Shown here in pieces: positions 8,274 through 16,615 of a DNA stretch of 24,763 bases (positions are counted from its first letter, which is position 1; every line of letters begins with the position of its first letter). This DNA is from UBA4582 sp038106185 (GTDB taxonomy: Bacteria; Pseudomonadota; Gammaproteobacteria; Pseudomonadales; Azotimanducaceae). The stretch spans positions 1 through 24,763 of the forward strand of contig JAYODE010000044.1 of the NCBI GenBank assembly GCA_038106185.1, read 5' to 3'. The translations under genes and the position numbers were made by a program. The notes beneath the pieces were generated by a model. It was given only the letters and a program-made list of their open reading frames with translations, did no database searches and was not told where the DNA came from.

Positions 8274-8326
8274 TGAGATACTCCAAGTGAAGTGTCGATA
8301 CTTAAAAGCCTGAAGCCAAAAAAGGG

Positions 8327-9394
8327 CTAGTTCAGCGAGTGGGCAAACCGGCAAATGAGCGTGATCGCTTCTTGATAAAGATCAGGTGTCACATCCGGCA
8401 AATTCAAGTCACCGGCATGGGGGGTGCCGTGCACCGTTCGCGCCGAAGCCGGAACCCCGGCGGCCATCAACTTGCGATAATACGCCAGTCCTTCATCTCT
8501 GAGTGGGTCGAGCTCGTTCACTGAGATGACATGGGGTGGTAGCCCTTGCAGATTTTCGAGGCTGGCCTGAAGGGGCCAGGCCAGAGGGTTAGCACCATGG
8601 CTGCCGTTGGGATCATAAACCTTGACCATGGTCGCCATCATGATGCTGTCGATAGAGTAGCCATCATTTTCTCGTAACGAGACCAGTTCACGTGGTGGAT
8701 GCCCGTAGGACCCAGAGATGTAAGGGCACAAGGCATAGACCCCCTTGATCTGATCGAGCCAGCCTTCTTGCTTGGCCTTTAACGCTGTCGCAAGGCTCAG
8801 GTTACCGCCGCCGGATTCGCCCGATAGCACCAGCGTCGAGATACCCAATTGATCGCGATGGGCATGTACCCAATTGACCGCGCTGGCACAATCATTCAAG
8901 CCCGCAGGAAAGGGGTGGTTACCCAGGCTGCCGCCGCCATTGCGAAACTCGACGCCAATGACGCGCATGCCAGCGGCCGCAAGGCTGTTGCGCCAGCGCA
9001 CAAAGCTGGGGTCAGCGGCTGTCATCAGTACCATACCACCGCCATGGAAATGCACTATGCCGGGTCCGGGTTCTGTCTGGTCCTTTGGCAGATGCATATA
9101 GAGTTGAATGTCATGCCCCGTGTCACCGGTGATAACCTGGGTCGAGGTGAGCACCGAGTCAAACGCGGGCATGGCCTGCCATTCCAATGCATGACTGGCG
9201 GCCGAGGCCGCTTCAAAGCCCTGACTGTAGGCGACGCATTCCTCGTAGCTGGCATCGGGTCCCGGCGCCGGCATACCGTCTCCAAATGGGATCATGGTCT
9301 GCATCACGGCTTTGATTCGCGGATCGGCTCTGGGATCGGTGATGAAGGTCGCGTCAGGATTACCCAGCTTTCCAGGTTTTAGGATGTCATTCAT
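8327..9394 (-). CDS. alpha/beta hydrolase, HSL-type esterase
   Basis: The 355-aa product belongs to the hormone-sensitive-lipase group of esterases. The oxyanion motif HFHGGG (HGGG at 117-120), nucleophile motif SGESGGG with Ser194, acid Asp296 in NELDPLRDEG, and His326 in GTPHAGD make a complete catalytic triad. There is no signal peptide, so it is cytoplasmic. Such enzymes hydrolyse short-chain or bulky esters and lactones. Given the Baeyer-Villiger monooxygenase in this window, lactone or ester opening is a reasonable but untested role. The start codon is preceded by a weak GAAG. It lies between the CYP153-like gene (186 bp upstream) and the M19-like gene. Confidence 0.9.
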   Translation of the reverse strand: MNDILKPGKLGNPDATFITDPRADPRIKAVMQTMIPFGDGMPAPGPDASYEECVAYSQGFEAASAASHALEWQAMPAFDSVLTSTQVITGDTGHDIQLYMHLPKDQTEPGPGIVHFHGGGMVLMTAADPSFVRWRNSLAAAGMRVIGVEFRNGGGSLGNHPFPAGLNDCASAVNWVHAHRDQLGISTLVLSGESGGGNLSLATALKAKQEGWLDQIKGVYALCPYISGSYGHPPRELVSLRENDGYSIDSIMMATMVKVYDPNGSHGANPLAWPLQASLENLQGLPPHVISVNELDPLRDEGLAYYRKLMAAGVPASARTVHGTPHAGDLNLPDVTPDLYQEAITLICRFAHSLN

Positions 9395-9446
9395 GATAAA
9401 TCTTCGGGCTCAGGGAAATAGGTTCGAAATGAGAATTAAAGTTAGA

Positions 9447-9544
9447 AGTTTGGCTAAACTCTGAAAGCATTCTAGCGGCGTATGTTGGGTCTGGGAAAGG
9501 GTACTGTAAAACTTTGGCAGCCGAGCGAAGGCTTAAATCCTTCG
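9447..9544. promoter_or_regulatory. two small dyads upstream of the esterase gene
   Basis: The 186-bp spacer between the P450 stop and the esterase start holds AGTTT-GGCT-AAACT (9447-9460) and CGAAGG-CTTAAAT-CCTTCG (9526-9544). The second could fold as a 6-bp hairpin after the P450 gene but lacks a solid T-tract on the minus strand. The first lies 53 bp ahead of the esterase start and could be an operator. Both are short enough to be chance. Confidence 0.25.
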
Positions 9545-9580
9545 ATAGGGCTGAGTGAGTCAAAATCACAATCGAACGCG

Positions 9581-10846
9581 TTAATAAGGATGGAGCCTTA
9601 CCGGCACATTCCTGATCCCTCTAATAAAATTGTTAGGCAGGCGTTCTACATCCCCCACAACCTCAACGGTATGGAAGCGTTGCATAATCTCTTCCCATAA
9701 GACGCGAAGCTGTAGCTCTGCCAGGCGGTTACCCATGCAGCGATGAACGCCGAAGCCAAAAGCAACGTGGGCGCGAGCGTTAGGGCGATCAATGATCAGT
9801 TTGTCGGCATCCTCAAACACCGACTCATCCCGATTACCAGAGAGATACCACATGACGACCTTGTCTCCGGCTTTGATCTGTTTGCCGCCGAGTTCGTAGT
9901 CTTGCAGCGCCGTGCGGCGCATGTGTAGTACCGGGGTCTGCCAGCGAATCATCTCAGACACCATATTGGGTATCAGGCCAGGGTTGTCTCTCAGTTTTTG
10001 GTACTGATCAGGAAACTGATTCAGCGCCAGAACCCCGCCACTGATGCTGTTGCGCGTGGTGTCATTGCCACCCACGATCAATAGCAGTATGTTACCGAGG
10101 AATAATTCAGGATCCTCATTCATTTTTGCGGTTTCTGCGTTGTGCTGAAGCATCGAGATCAAATCGAATGCTGGCGGCTGACCGGCCTTCGCCATCCACA
10201 GTTGGTAGAAAGCGCCAGCGGCGCCCATGAGTTCCTGATAACGCTTGCCCATATCGATATTGGTATCACCAGTGACCTCAGGTACTGCCGTCGCAAGATC
10301 AGACCAGTAGACCAGTTTATGGCGTTCTTCATAGGGAAAATCGAATAATGTCGCCAGCATGCGGGCGGTAAGTTCGATTGAGACTTCCTGTACCCAGTTG
10401 AAGGTCTTGCCGATAGGCAGGTTGTCGAGGATGTCGGCGGCGCGCTCTCTGATCAATGGTTCAAATTCAGCAAGATTCCGGGGGGCAACCGCTGGTGCAA
10501 CTGCCATTCTCTGCTTCATGTGTTTCGGCTCATCCAGGGTAATGAAACTCTGACCCTGAATCTGACCTTCTGCAGCGGCGTAGGGATCGACGATAGCGAT
10601 ACCGCCCTTCTCGGAAGAGAATACCTGATGGTTGGTGTCAACCTCCTTGATCAGTTCGTGACTCGTCACTGACCAGAAGGGACCATTTACGCTCTCTGCC
10701 AGATAGTGGACGGGCGCTTCTTTGCGCAGTCGAGCGAATAGTGGTCGCCAGGTATCGTGCTGGAAAAGCGTGGGGCGGCTGACATCAATTTGGTCCAACG
10801 GCAGTTCTGCTCGCTGATGTTCGTCTAACGGATCCAGTGCCGGCAT
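9581..10846 (-). CDS. cytochrome P450, CYP153-like (alkane/terpene terminal hydroxylase type)
   Basis: The 421-aa product carries I-helix VGGNDTTRNS (258-267), ExxR Glu298/Arg301 in SEMIRW, and heme loop FGFGVHRCMG (363-372) with axial Cys370. The stretches IRWQTPVLHMRRTAL, GDKVVMWYLSGNRD and GNRLAELQLRVLWEEI match my memory of CYP153 proteins almost word for word. CYP153 enzymes hydroxylate terminal positions of medium-chain alkanes and related hydrophobic chains. They are usually encoded beside a ferredoxin and a ferredoxin reductase; neither is present here. The start has GGGAG at 8-base spacing. A good promoter with two operator-like palindromes lies just upstream, suggesting separate regulation. 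Family assignment is confident; the substrate is not. Confidence 0.93.
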   Translation of the reverse strand: MPALDPLDEHQRAELPLDQIDVSRPTLFQHDTWRPLFARLRKEAPVHYLAESVNGPFWSVTSHELIKEVDTNHQVFSSEKGGIAIVDPYAAAEGQIQGQSFITLDEPKHMKQRMAVAPAVAPRNLAEFEPLIRERAADILDNLPIGKTFNWVQEVSIELTARMLATLFDFPYEERHKLVYWSDLATAVPEVTGDTNIDMGKRYQELMGAAGAFYQLWMAKAGQPPAFDLISMLQHNAETAKMNEDPELFLGNILLLIVGGNDTTRNSISGGVLALNQFPDQYQKLRDNPGLIPNMVSEMIRWQTPVLHMRRTALQDYELGGKQIKAGDKVVMWYLSGNRDESVFEDADKLIIDRPNARAHVAFGFGVHRCMGNRLAELQLRVLWEEIMQRFHTVEVVGDVERLPNNFIRGIRNVPVRLHPY

Positions 10847-10865
10847 CTAAGCTTCTCCCAAGTGA

Positions 10866-10915
10866 TAGGTTTAACCTAATGTCGGAATGGAAACTAGTCA
10901 AGTGGTCACTGACCA
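10866..10915 (-). promoter_or_regulatory. candidate promoter of the CYP153-like gene with two operator-like palindromes
   Basis: Read on the minus strand, TTGACT (10896-10901) is a strong -35 box. A 17-bp spacer leads to TAGGTT (10873-10878), a weak -10 box. TGGTCA-G-TGACCA (10903-10915), a perfect 13-base odd palindrome, abuts the -35 box on its upstream side. TAGGTT-A-AACCTA (10866-10878), another perfect 13-base palindrome, covers the -10 box. The weak -10 plus an upstream dyad suits an activator; the dyad over the -10 suits a repressor. The regulator is unknown. Confidence 0.5.
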
Positions 10916-10931
10916 AGCTGGCAAACAACGG

Positions 10932-12131
10932 TCAATCGGCGAGTTGGCTGGCTAAAAAGGTCTTGACTCTCAACTTGGCGTTTTCCCTCACATTCATATA
11001 AAACAGGGGATAGTCCAATATATGGTAAGACTGTTCTGGTCTGAGCTTGGCAAAGACCTCACTGCTTTGCACTGCAACCCTCAGGGTTCCATCCCGACAC
11101 TCGGCCCATGTCAGATTTGGCAAGGGTTCTGCCAGGGCCGTAAAGGTGACATTTGCGGGGGGGTTCGCAGGATCGCGGTTATTGTTAAAAGCCGAGGTGA
11201 TGGGTAGCGCGCCGCTATGCAAGTCTGCAGGCCCTCGCGCTGAGTTGGTTTCCCAGGTCAGTGGGTTTGTGCACAGCGTATCGCCCGTTCGAGGGATCAC
11301 GGCGCCGTCTTCTGCCGCCGTATCCCAGTGGTTGATGCAGGCCAGCTGGGTCGCAGATTGGCAGGCTTTAATGTCGACCAGGCCCGCCAGCCAGTCCTCT
11401 GACACGCCGATGATGGTGCTGCCTGTCACATAGGCGACAACCAATCGTTCCCGTAGGGGTGTCTTGTCTATCCGTTCCTTCAGCAGACGCAGGGCATGAT
11501 GAGTACCCTGGCTGTGACTGGCAATGATGAATGGCTTGTCAGCACTATAATGCTGAATAAAGTAGTCAAACGCTGCGGCGACATCATGATAGGCGAAGTC
11601 AAGAATTCGATCGCGCTCGTCCAGGGTCGTGGCTGTATAGCTGAAAATTGACGCTTCTCTGTATCTTGGCGCATAGACGTTACAACAGCCGTTAAAGGCG
11701 CTGGCCTGATAAGCCATCGACCATTGGGTGTTTTCTTCGGTTGCACTGTCCGGGTTCAGCGGTGAGGTCCAGGCACCGCCGCTCAACAAGCCGGTGGGAT
11801 GAATGAAAAACACATCAACGGGAGCCTGCCCCTGAATGTCAGCGTCAGCTATGCCGGCCGGGATCAGATCTGCTGGGTCTTGTTTGTTTGGCAGTGCTGC
11901 CCAGTAGTCGTTGTCGGCATAGTCTGGTGCCTTAGCTGCCTGGCTTGGATCGAACTGGCCGGAAGGCTTATTCAATACCAGGGTCGGATCGAATTGACCG
12001 GAGGGTTGGGAGAAAACCAGGGTCATCTGTCTCACCAGGTTTTGACCGAAACCGCTCAGGTAAGCATAAACGCCAAGACTGACCAACAGTATGCCGAGGC
12101 CAGGGACGAGTTGTTTGCGGGTAAATTTCAC
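10932..12131 (-). CDS. membrane-anchored DUF3089 alpha/beta-hydrolase-like protein
   Basis: The start is taken as GTG at 12129-12131 because GGAG (12139-12142) stands seven bases ahead, giving 399 aa; the frame extends upstream through the terminator hairpin, which would be unlikely as coding. Residues 8-25 form a single membrane anchor or uncleaved signal, placing the rest in the periplasm. VDVFFIHPTG (105-114), CNVYAPRYREAS (150-161) and IASHSQGT with Ser207 in a GxSxG-like elbow are characteristic of the DUF3089 family, a lipase-like group of poorly known function. Residues 37-62 are a 13-residue tandem duplication. It follows the TonB receptor gene, separated by a terminator, so its transcription may depend on read-through. 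Confidence 0.82.
   Translation of the reverse strand: MKFTRKQLVPGLGILLVSLGVYAYLSGFGQNLVRQMTLVFSQPSGQFDPTLVLNKPSGQFDPSQAAKAPDYADNDYWAALPNKQDPADLIPAGIADADIQGQAPVDVFFIHPTGLLSGGAWTSPLNPDSATEENTQWSMAYQASAFNGCCNVYAPRYREASIFSYTATTLDERDRILDFAYHDVAAAFDYFIQHYSADKPFIIASHSQGTHHALRLLKERIDKTPLRERLVVAYVTGSTIIGVSEDWLAGLVDIKACQSATQLACINHWDTAAEDGAVIPRTGDTLCTNPLTWETNSARGPADLHSGALPITSAFNNNRDPANPPANVTFTALAEPLPNLTWAECRDGTLRVAVQSSEVFAKLRPEQSYHILDYPLFYMNVRENAKLRVKTFLASQLAD
11946..12023 (-). repeat. 39-bp in-frame tandem duplication within the DUF3089 gene
   Basis: Two adjacent 39-bp units (11985-12023 and 11946-11984) encode TLVFSQPSGQFDP and TLVLNKPSGQFDP, identical at 10 of 13 residues. They lie in the linker between the membrane anchor and the hydrolase domain. 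Synonymous differences between the units show that the duplication is not brand new. Confidence 0.8.
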
Positions 12132-12142
12132 CGAGTTTCTCC

Positions 12143-12182
12143 AATTAAAAATGCGAGTGCGACAATCACATCGCACTCGCAT
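12143..12182 (-). terminator. Rho-independent terminator after the TonB receptor gene
   Basis: A perfect 12-bp stem (12151-12162 with 12171-12182) closes an 8-base loop (12163-12170). On the minus strand it is followed by TTTTTAATT. The stem starts 39 bases after the receptor stop. Its T-tract ends next to the Shine-Dalgarno sequence of the following gene, so it separates the FecI-FecR-receptor unit from the DUF3089 gene and may act as an attenuator of it. Confidence 0.85.
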
Positions 12183-12221
12183 CTCAGGTTTTACCGTTAT
12201 CTAACCAGGTACAGAGGTCGG

Positions 12222-14867
12222 TTAATTGCTGTAATTAAGCCGTAGACCAAACACCCTTGGTGGTGCCCAGGATGCACTGGTACCGCCGACCGCCGCTGCA
12301 CTGAGCTTCCATTCGAAGTGTTCTTCATCAGTAAGATTCTCAACGAACAGTTGCAAAAACAGATTGTCTTCCATGTTTCGCCAAGTCAGCCGCAGATTCT
12401 GGATTGTGTGAGATTCGATGGTGGCAAAGCTGTTTTCAAAGGGATCGACATAATAGTCATCAGTATAGGCCGCGTCATACCGCGCCTGCAGGGAACCGCC
12501 TGAGGCTAAACCCATGGTATACTGCACGCCAACGTTGACTTTCAGATCGGGTGAGCGCAACAGGCGATTACCACTGATATCAACGAGCGCGATGCCAGGT
12601 ACCATTGGGTCATCGAGAGAGGCGGTGTCATACTCGCCGCGTTGCAGATTAATGCCGCCATCGAGCTGCAGACCGGCCGCAGGCGTTGCTACAAACTCGA
12701 GCTCCAGACCATAGATGGTTGATTCTGCAGCATTGTCTATTTCGACATGATCTGTCAGGAAACTTCTGACCTGCATGTCAGTGTAGTCATAGAAATAGGC
12801 CGCGCCATTGAGTACCAACCGGCGGTCAAGCAGATTGCTCTTCATGCCGATTTCGTAGGCCGTGACGATTTCCTCATCAAAACTGTCGTTACAGCGACCG
12901 GCATTAAATCCTCCCGCTTTAAAGCCTCTGGAGACTGAACCGTAAGTCATCAGCGTCTCGCTCAGGTCGTAATCGACACCCACTTTGTAGGTAGGTGAGG
13001 TCCAACTCTTGGAGACCGGCAGCGCTCGACACTGATCCGCTGGCGGTGTCAAATTAGAGACGCTTGATTGCACATTGTCTTTCTCGTCTCTCGTGAAGCG
13101 TATGCCCAGGGTCGTGCGAAGTTTATCGCTGATGTTGTAGGTCGCCTGCGCAAAGGCACCAATGGAAACCAAAGATTCCTGAAACGCGGAGTCGAGGAAA
13201 ATAATCGTAGTTGGTTCACCGCTAAGGTTGTTGATGGGTGGAAATGCCGGGAAAATAGCCGTCAGAAATGGCAGCGTGGTGTAGGGCGTAGTGGCGGCCT
13301 TGTTGCGGTAGTAGCTGGCGCCGACAATCCACTCCATGGCATCATTGAACGCACTGCCCAGTAGATCTATTTCCTGCGAAAGCTCATCGGACTCAGACTG
13401 AGATTCGATGATGACAAACGGTATGTTAGTGCCGTCTGAATCCAGTGAGGTTGCTGTCGTCGATTCGCGAAAGGAGGTAATCGACTTCACTTGTAGATCG
13501 TCCAGATCCCAGGTTAAGGTCCCGTTAACGCCCCAGAACCTTCTCACTTCCGAGTCGGGGGTATCATGGTACAGCTTGCTCGCATCATCGGTGACGGTCT
13601 TGCCACCAAAGGCGAGTGGGCTAGCCCCTGATCCTAAGACACGCTCTGCATAGGTCATGGGGCGACCGTCACTGCGACTTTCCTGGTAGTCGGCTCGCAC
13701 GATCCATTCGATGTTATCAGCAGGAGTATAGAGCATAGCGAGGGTGCCAGCCTCAACCCGTGCATAGTCCATATCCTTGCCATTAAACAGGTTGGTTCTA
13801 TAGCCATCACGGTCATCAACGGCCAAGCTGGCGCGCACCGCCAGCGTGTCGTCGATGAGGCCGCCATTAGCGACTAAATTGACCCGGCTCGTATTATAGG
13901 ATGCACCGGTGATGCCTACCTTAAAGCTTGGATCGAAATCCGGTTGTTTGGAGATAATATTGATATTGCCGCCGGTGCTATTTCGACCATACAAGGTCCC
14001 TTGTGGGCCTCTCAGCACTTCAATACGTTCTATATCCTGAAATGTGGCAGTATTAGCAAACTGCTGGCCCTGGTAGACACCATCCACATAGATGGCTACC
14101 CCTGGGCTGTTACCGACGGTGGGCGCGTCTTGACCGACGCCGCGAATATATAACTGAAGACCCGCGGGTGCCTGGTTATAGGTGAGGCTGGGTGCCAGTT
14201 GGTTAATATCACGAATGTCATCGATTTGAGCGTTCTCGATCATGCCTGCCGTAATGGCAGTAATAGCGATTGGCGTTGACTGCAATGATGCTTCGCGCTT
14301 TTGTGCAGTGACGATGATCTCCTCCATCGCAAAGTCTGTCGTATTACTGGATACGGCATCTTCTGCACCGGCTTGTAATACTGTGAAAAGCGATAGAAAG
14401 GCTGCTCCAAAGTTACCGAGTAGCGAGTTATTCCTGTTTGATTTATTCAATTTCACATCCCCTGAATCAACGTGTTGGCTGATAATGCTAAGCTGTCCTT
14501 GCTCCCCAATCGCGATTTGTAGCCCAGTACCCTTTAACAGCCGCTCCAAAGCGTCGTATATCGGGTAACTGCCAACCAAGCTGTTTGCCTTTTTGTCTTT
14601 TGCCTCATCAAACGGAAATACGAGTGTTTGATCTGATTGCTCTGCAAACGCGATGAGCGAGAGGTCTGCCCGTTGCGCAGGAATATTGAAGTTAATCACG
14701 CTATTGATGGTGACCTGGGCGGCTTGGAGCTGGCATGTAACCAACAGCAAACACGTCAGAGTCAAAGATCTAGCGCAGTAGCTAACCAATAGTCTGGCGA
14801 CGGAGATTGTTCCCGCTTGCAAACTAGACGAGTCAGAAAGAATTTTCCGCCAGGCAACATCGAACAT
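12222..14867 (-). CDS. TonB-dependent outer-membrane receptor with N-terminal STN signalling domain
   Basis: The 881-aa product is a TonB-dependent transducer. Residues 1-50 are a long signal region ending LQAA, about 58-130 form a Secretin/TonB short N-terminal (STN) domain, and EEIIVTAQKR (182-191) leads into the plug (YIRGVGQDA, RIEVLRGPQGTLYGRNSTGG). The rest is a 22-strand-type beta barrel ending in GLRLNYSN. The start has GGAG at 8-base spacing. It would import a bulky substrate across the outer membrane and, through the STN domain, signal to the adjacent FecR-type protein. Barrel type and TonB box resemble receptors of marine and sphingomonad bacteria with unknown, often non-iron, substrates. 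Between STN and plug lies a second signal-peptide-like stretch (about 139-170) preceded by an internal GTG (14456), suggesting a fusion. Confidence 0.92.
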   Translation of the reverse strand: MFDVAWRKILSDSSSLQAGTISVARLLVSYCARSLTLTCLLLVTCQLQAAQVTINSVINFNIPAQRADLSLIAFAEQSDQTLVFPFDEAKDKKANSLVGSYPIYDALERLLKGTGLQIAIGEQGQLSIISQHVDSGDVKLNKSNRNNSLLGNFGAAFLSLFTVLQAGAEDAVSSNTTDFAMEEIIVTAQKREASLQSTPIAITAITAGMIENAQIDDIRDINQLAPSLTYNQAPAGLQLYIRGVGQDAPTVGNSPGVAIYVDGVYQGQQFANTATFQDIERIEVLRGPQGTLYGRNSTGGNINIISKQPDFDPSFKVGITGASYNTSRVNLVANGGLIDDTLAVRASLAVDDRDGYRTNLFNGKDMDYARVEAGTLAMLYTPADNIEWIVRADYQESRSDGRPMTYAERVLGSGASPLAFGGKTVTDDASKLYHDTPDSEVRRFWGVNGTLTWDLDDLQVKSITSFRESTTATSLDSDGTNIPFVIIESQSESDELSQEIDLLGSAFNDAMEWIVGASYYRNKAATTPYTTLPFLTAIFPAFPPINNLSGEPTTIIFLDSAFQESLVSIGAFAQATYNISDKLRTTLGIRFTRDEKDNVQSSVSNLTPPADQCRALPVSKSWTSPTYKVGVDYDLSETLMTYGSVSRGFKAGGFNAGRCNDSFDEEIVTAYEIGMKSNLLDRRLVLNGAAYFYDYTDMQVRSFLTDHVEIDNAAESTIYGLELEFVATPAAGLQLDGGINLQRGEYDTASLDDPMVPGIALVDISGNRLLRSPDLKVNVGVQYTMGLASGGSLQARYDAAYTDDYYVDPFENSFATIESHTIQNLRLTWRNMEDNLFLQLFVENLTDEEHFEWKLSAAAVGGTSASWAPPRVFGLRLNYSN

Positions 14868-14884
14868 TAAACTTCTCCGTTCGG

Positions 14885-15964
14885 TTAACTGGAATGTTCA
14901 GCGTTTTCTTGCGCTTTTGGTTTCAATAATATCTTGACGTCGTCAAGCTGTTCGAAGGTGATGTTGAAATTTGCGTTAAGTGTTGCCAAAAAACCGGCGA
15001 TATCACCGGTTTTAAATAGGCCGGCAACCCGAATTTTTTGCAGGTCACTGTTTAAAATCACAAACTCAACCGGCGTATAGCGACTGATTTCTGCCACAGC
15101 GTCGCCGAGAGATTCACCGCGAAAGATAAGATTGCCACTGCGCCAGGACAATTGGACTTCAATTTCCTCGGGCGCAAGGGTTTCGATGCCATCGTCTGCC
15201 GCACCAAGCAGAATTTTTTCGCCCCTTGTCACGGCCAGCGCATCATCGGTGAGCAGCGGCGGGAGCAATAGTTCATCGGTGCTCTTCAAGTCAGGGTTTG
15301 AATGTACGCCCACTCGAACCTTACCGTCAGTCACCATTAGCTCAACCCGTTGGTCACTGTTGATTTTTATGTCAAAGGCAGTGCCTATGGCTTGCACCAC
15401 GTGATTCCCAACAACAACACTTAGCGGGCGAGCGGGGTTGTGAGCCACCTCAATATGCAATTCACCTCGTTCAAGCAGAATCAGGCGGCGGTGTTCCGTA
15501 TAATTGACCTGCACTCTGCTGTTGGTGTTGAGCGCGATTCGAGTGCCGTCTGACAGCTCGACGGTCGAGTGCTCTCCGACGGACGTCTTATAGATGCCTT
15601 GGCTGGCCGCCGCCGTGAGGGGTGGTTGCTTCGGCGCGAAGATTTGCGGCTGGCTGACAGCGCTCCAATAGCCCAGGCAGATGGCAGCAAGCACGCCGGC
15701 TGCTATCGCTAACAGGGCCTTTGGATTTTTCGAGCGGCGGCTTGGATGATGGGGAAACATGTTCGCCAGGCAGGTCAAGCTGTCAAGTTTGTCCCACATT
15801 TTTGCCATTCTCAGCAGGACTTCCTCGTTGGCGGGGTCAGCCTTCATCCAGTGCTGTAACGCGCGAACCTCGTTGGCTGCCAATCCCTTATCAAGCTTTG
15901 CAATCCAATTGGCGGCCTCATCATGGCGTTGCTCCTGGCTGCGCAACTCTATTACGTTATTCAT
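14885..15964 (-). CDS. FecR-type anti-sigma/sigma-regulator membrane protein
   Basis: The 359-aa product has the three-part FecR layout. Residues about 12-60 are a cytoplasmic anti-sigma segment (EAANWIAKLDKG..., ALQHWMKADPANEE). Residues 82-99 form one membrane helix. The periplasmic FecR domain shows VGEHSTVELSDGTRIALNTNS (split near 129-149) and QAIGTAFDIK (191-200). The C-terminal 80 residues form an STN-like fold (FRGESLGDAVAEISRYT), the part expected to contact the receptor. Its ATG overlaps the sigma-factor stop by 4 bp (ATGA), implying translational coupling, and its stop lies 17 bp before the receptor start. It should hold the sigma factor inactive, or activate it, according to receptor occupancy. 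Confidence 0.92.
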   Translation of the reverse strand: MNNVIELRSQEQRHDEAANWIAKLDKGLAANEVRALQHWMKADPANEEVLLRMAKMWDKLDSLTCLANMFPHHPSRRSKNPKALLAIAAGVLAAICLGYWSAVSQPQIFAPKQPPLTAAASQGIYKTSVGEHSTVELSDGTRIALNTNSRVQVNYTEHRRLILLERGELHIEVAHNPARPLSVVVGNHVVQAIGTAFDIKINSDQRVELMVTDGKVRVGVHSNPDLKSTDELLLPPLLTDDALAVTRGEKILLGAADDGIETLAPEEIEVQLSWRSGNLIFRGESLGDAVAEISRYTPVEFVILNSDLQKIRVAGLFKTGDIAGFLATLNANFNITFEQLDDVKILLKPKAQENAEHSS

Positions 15965-16533
15965 ACAATGCCCCCTCGCATAGTCGGTCGCTCTTGGTTT
16001 TTTCCCGCCAGGGTGTCCTTGGAATTATGGTGCAGCATAAAGTAGGTGCAGCGTTTGATAGCCAACGCGACATGCTTTTCTACCGTGTTTTCAGAGAGGT
16101 TCAGCTCTTTGGCAATTTCCCGCTGGGAATAGCCATAGACCTTTTTCAGAACAAACACCCGCCGACATTGCACCGGCAGCAGCCTGACAGCCTCGCAGAA
16201 CAAGCCGAACTCCTCATTTGAAACGGCGATCTCGTAGATCTCATCCCGCTCAGAATCAAATTCAGCAGGCAGCAGCTCGTCAACATCGATCTGTTGGTCT
16301 CGCAAACGGTGTTCTGCCCGCTTGACCTGATCGACGGCAAGATTGACCGCCATTTTTAACAGATACGAGCGGGGGTGCCTGATGTCAGTCTGATTATCGA
16401 CCTGACATAAGCGAACATAAGTTTCCTGAACTATGTCTTCGACTTCATGGGGCGGTACTATTCTTGACACAGCACGCGCCAGATGGGCGCGAAGGCCCAT
16501 AAACACACTCAACAGATTCTCGCCATTAAACAC
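15961..16533 (-). CDS. ECF sigma factor, FecI-like
   Basis: The 190-aa product shows sigma region 2 (HEVEDIVQETYVRLCQV, 29-45; HPRSYLLKMAVNLAVDQVKR, split near 53-72) and region 4 with a helix-turn-helix (YSQREIAKELNLSENTVEKHV, 135-155). Size and the following FecR-type and STN-receptor genes place it in the FecI-like ECF group, which directs RNA polymerase to the receptor operon. The GTG start at 16531-16533 has AGGAG six bases upstream. A basic tail after residue 170 is slightly longer than usual. The gene order sigma-regulator-receptor is standard for cell-surface signalling. I could not identify a convincing target promoter. Confidence 0.92.
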   Translation of the reverse strand: MFNGENLLSVFMGLRAHLARAVSRIVPPHEVEDIVQETYVRLCQVDNQTDIRHPRSYLLKMAVNLAVDQVKRAEHRLRDQQIDVDELLPAEFDSERDEIYEIAVSNEEFGLFCEAVRLLPVQCRRVFVLKKVYGYSQREIAKELNLSENTVEKHVALAIKRCTYFMLHHNSKDTLAGKNQERPTMRGGIV

Positions 16534-16615
16534 AACTGGCTCCTCGTTTTAAATTCGCCATAGGTCCTAAGACGATCGAGCGCTGAGTTTCCGCCAGTGA
16601 CCCCTAAGAATGCTC

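Noticed and set aside
16569..16592. GGAAAC and CGTCTT on the minus strand ahead of the sigma-factor gene, as an autoregulated ECF promoter
   Set aside because: The spacer is only 12 bp, shorter than the roughly 15-17 bp usual for ECF promoters, and the motif was not seen elsewhere in the window.
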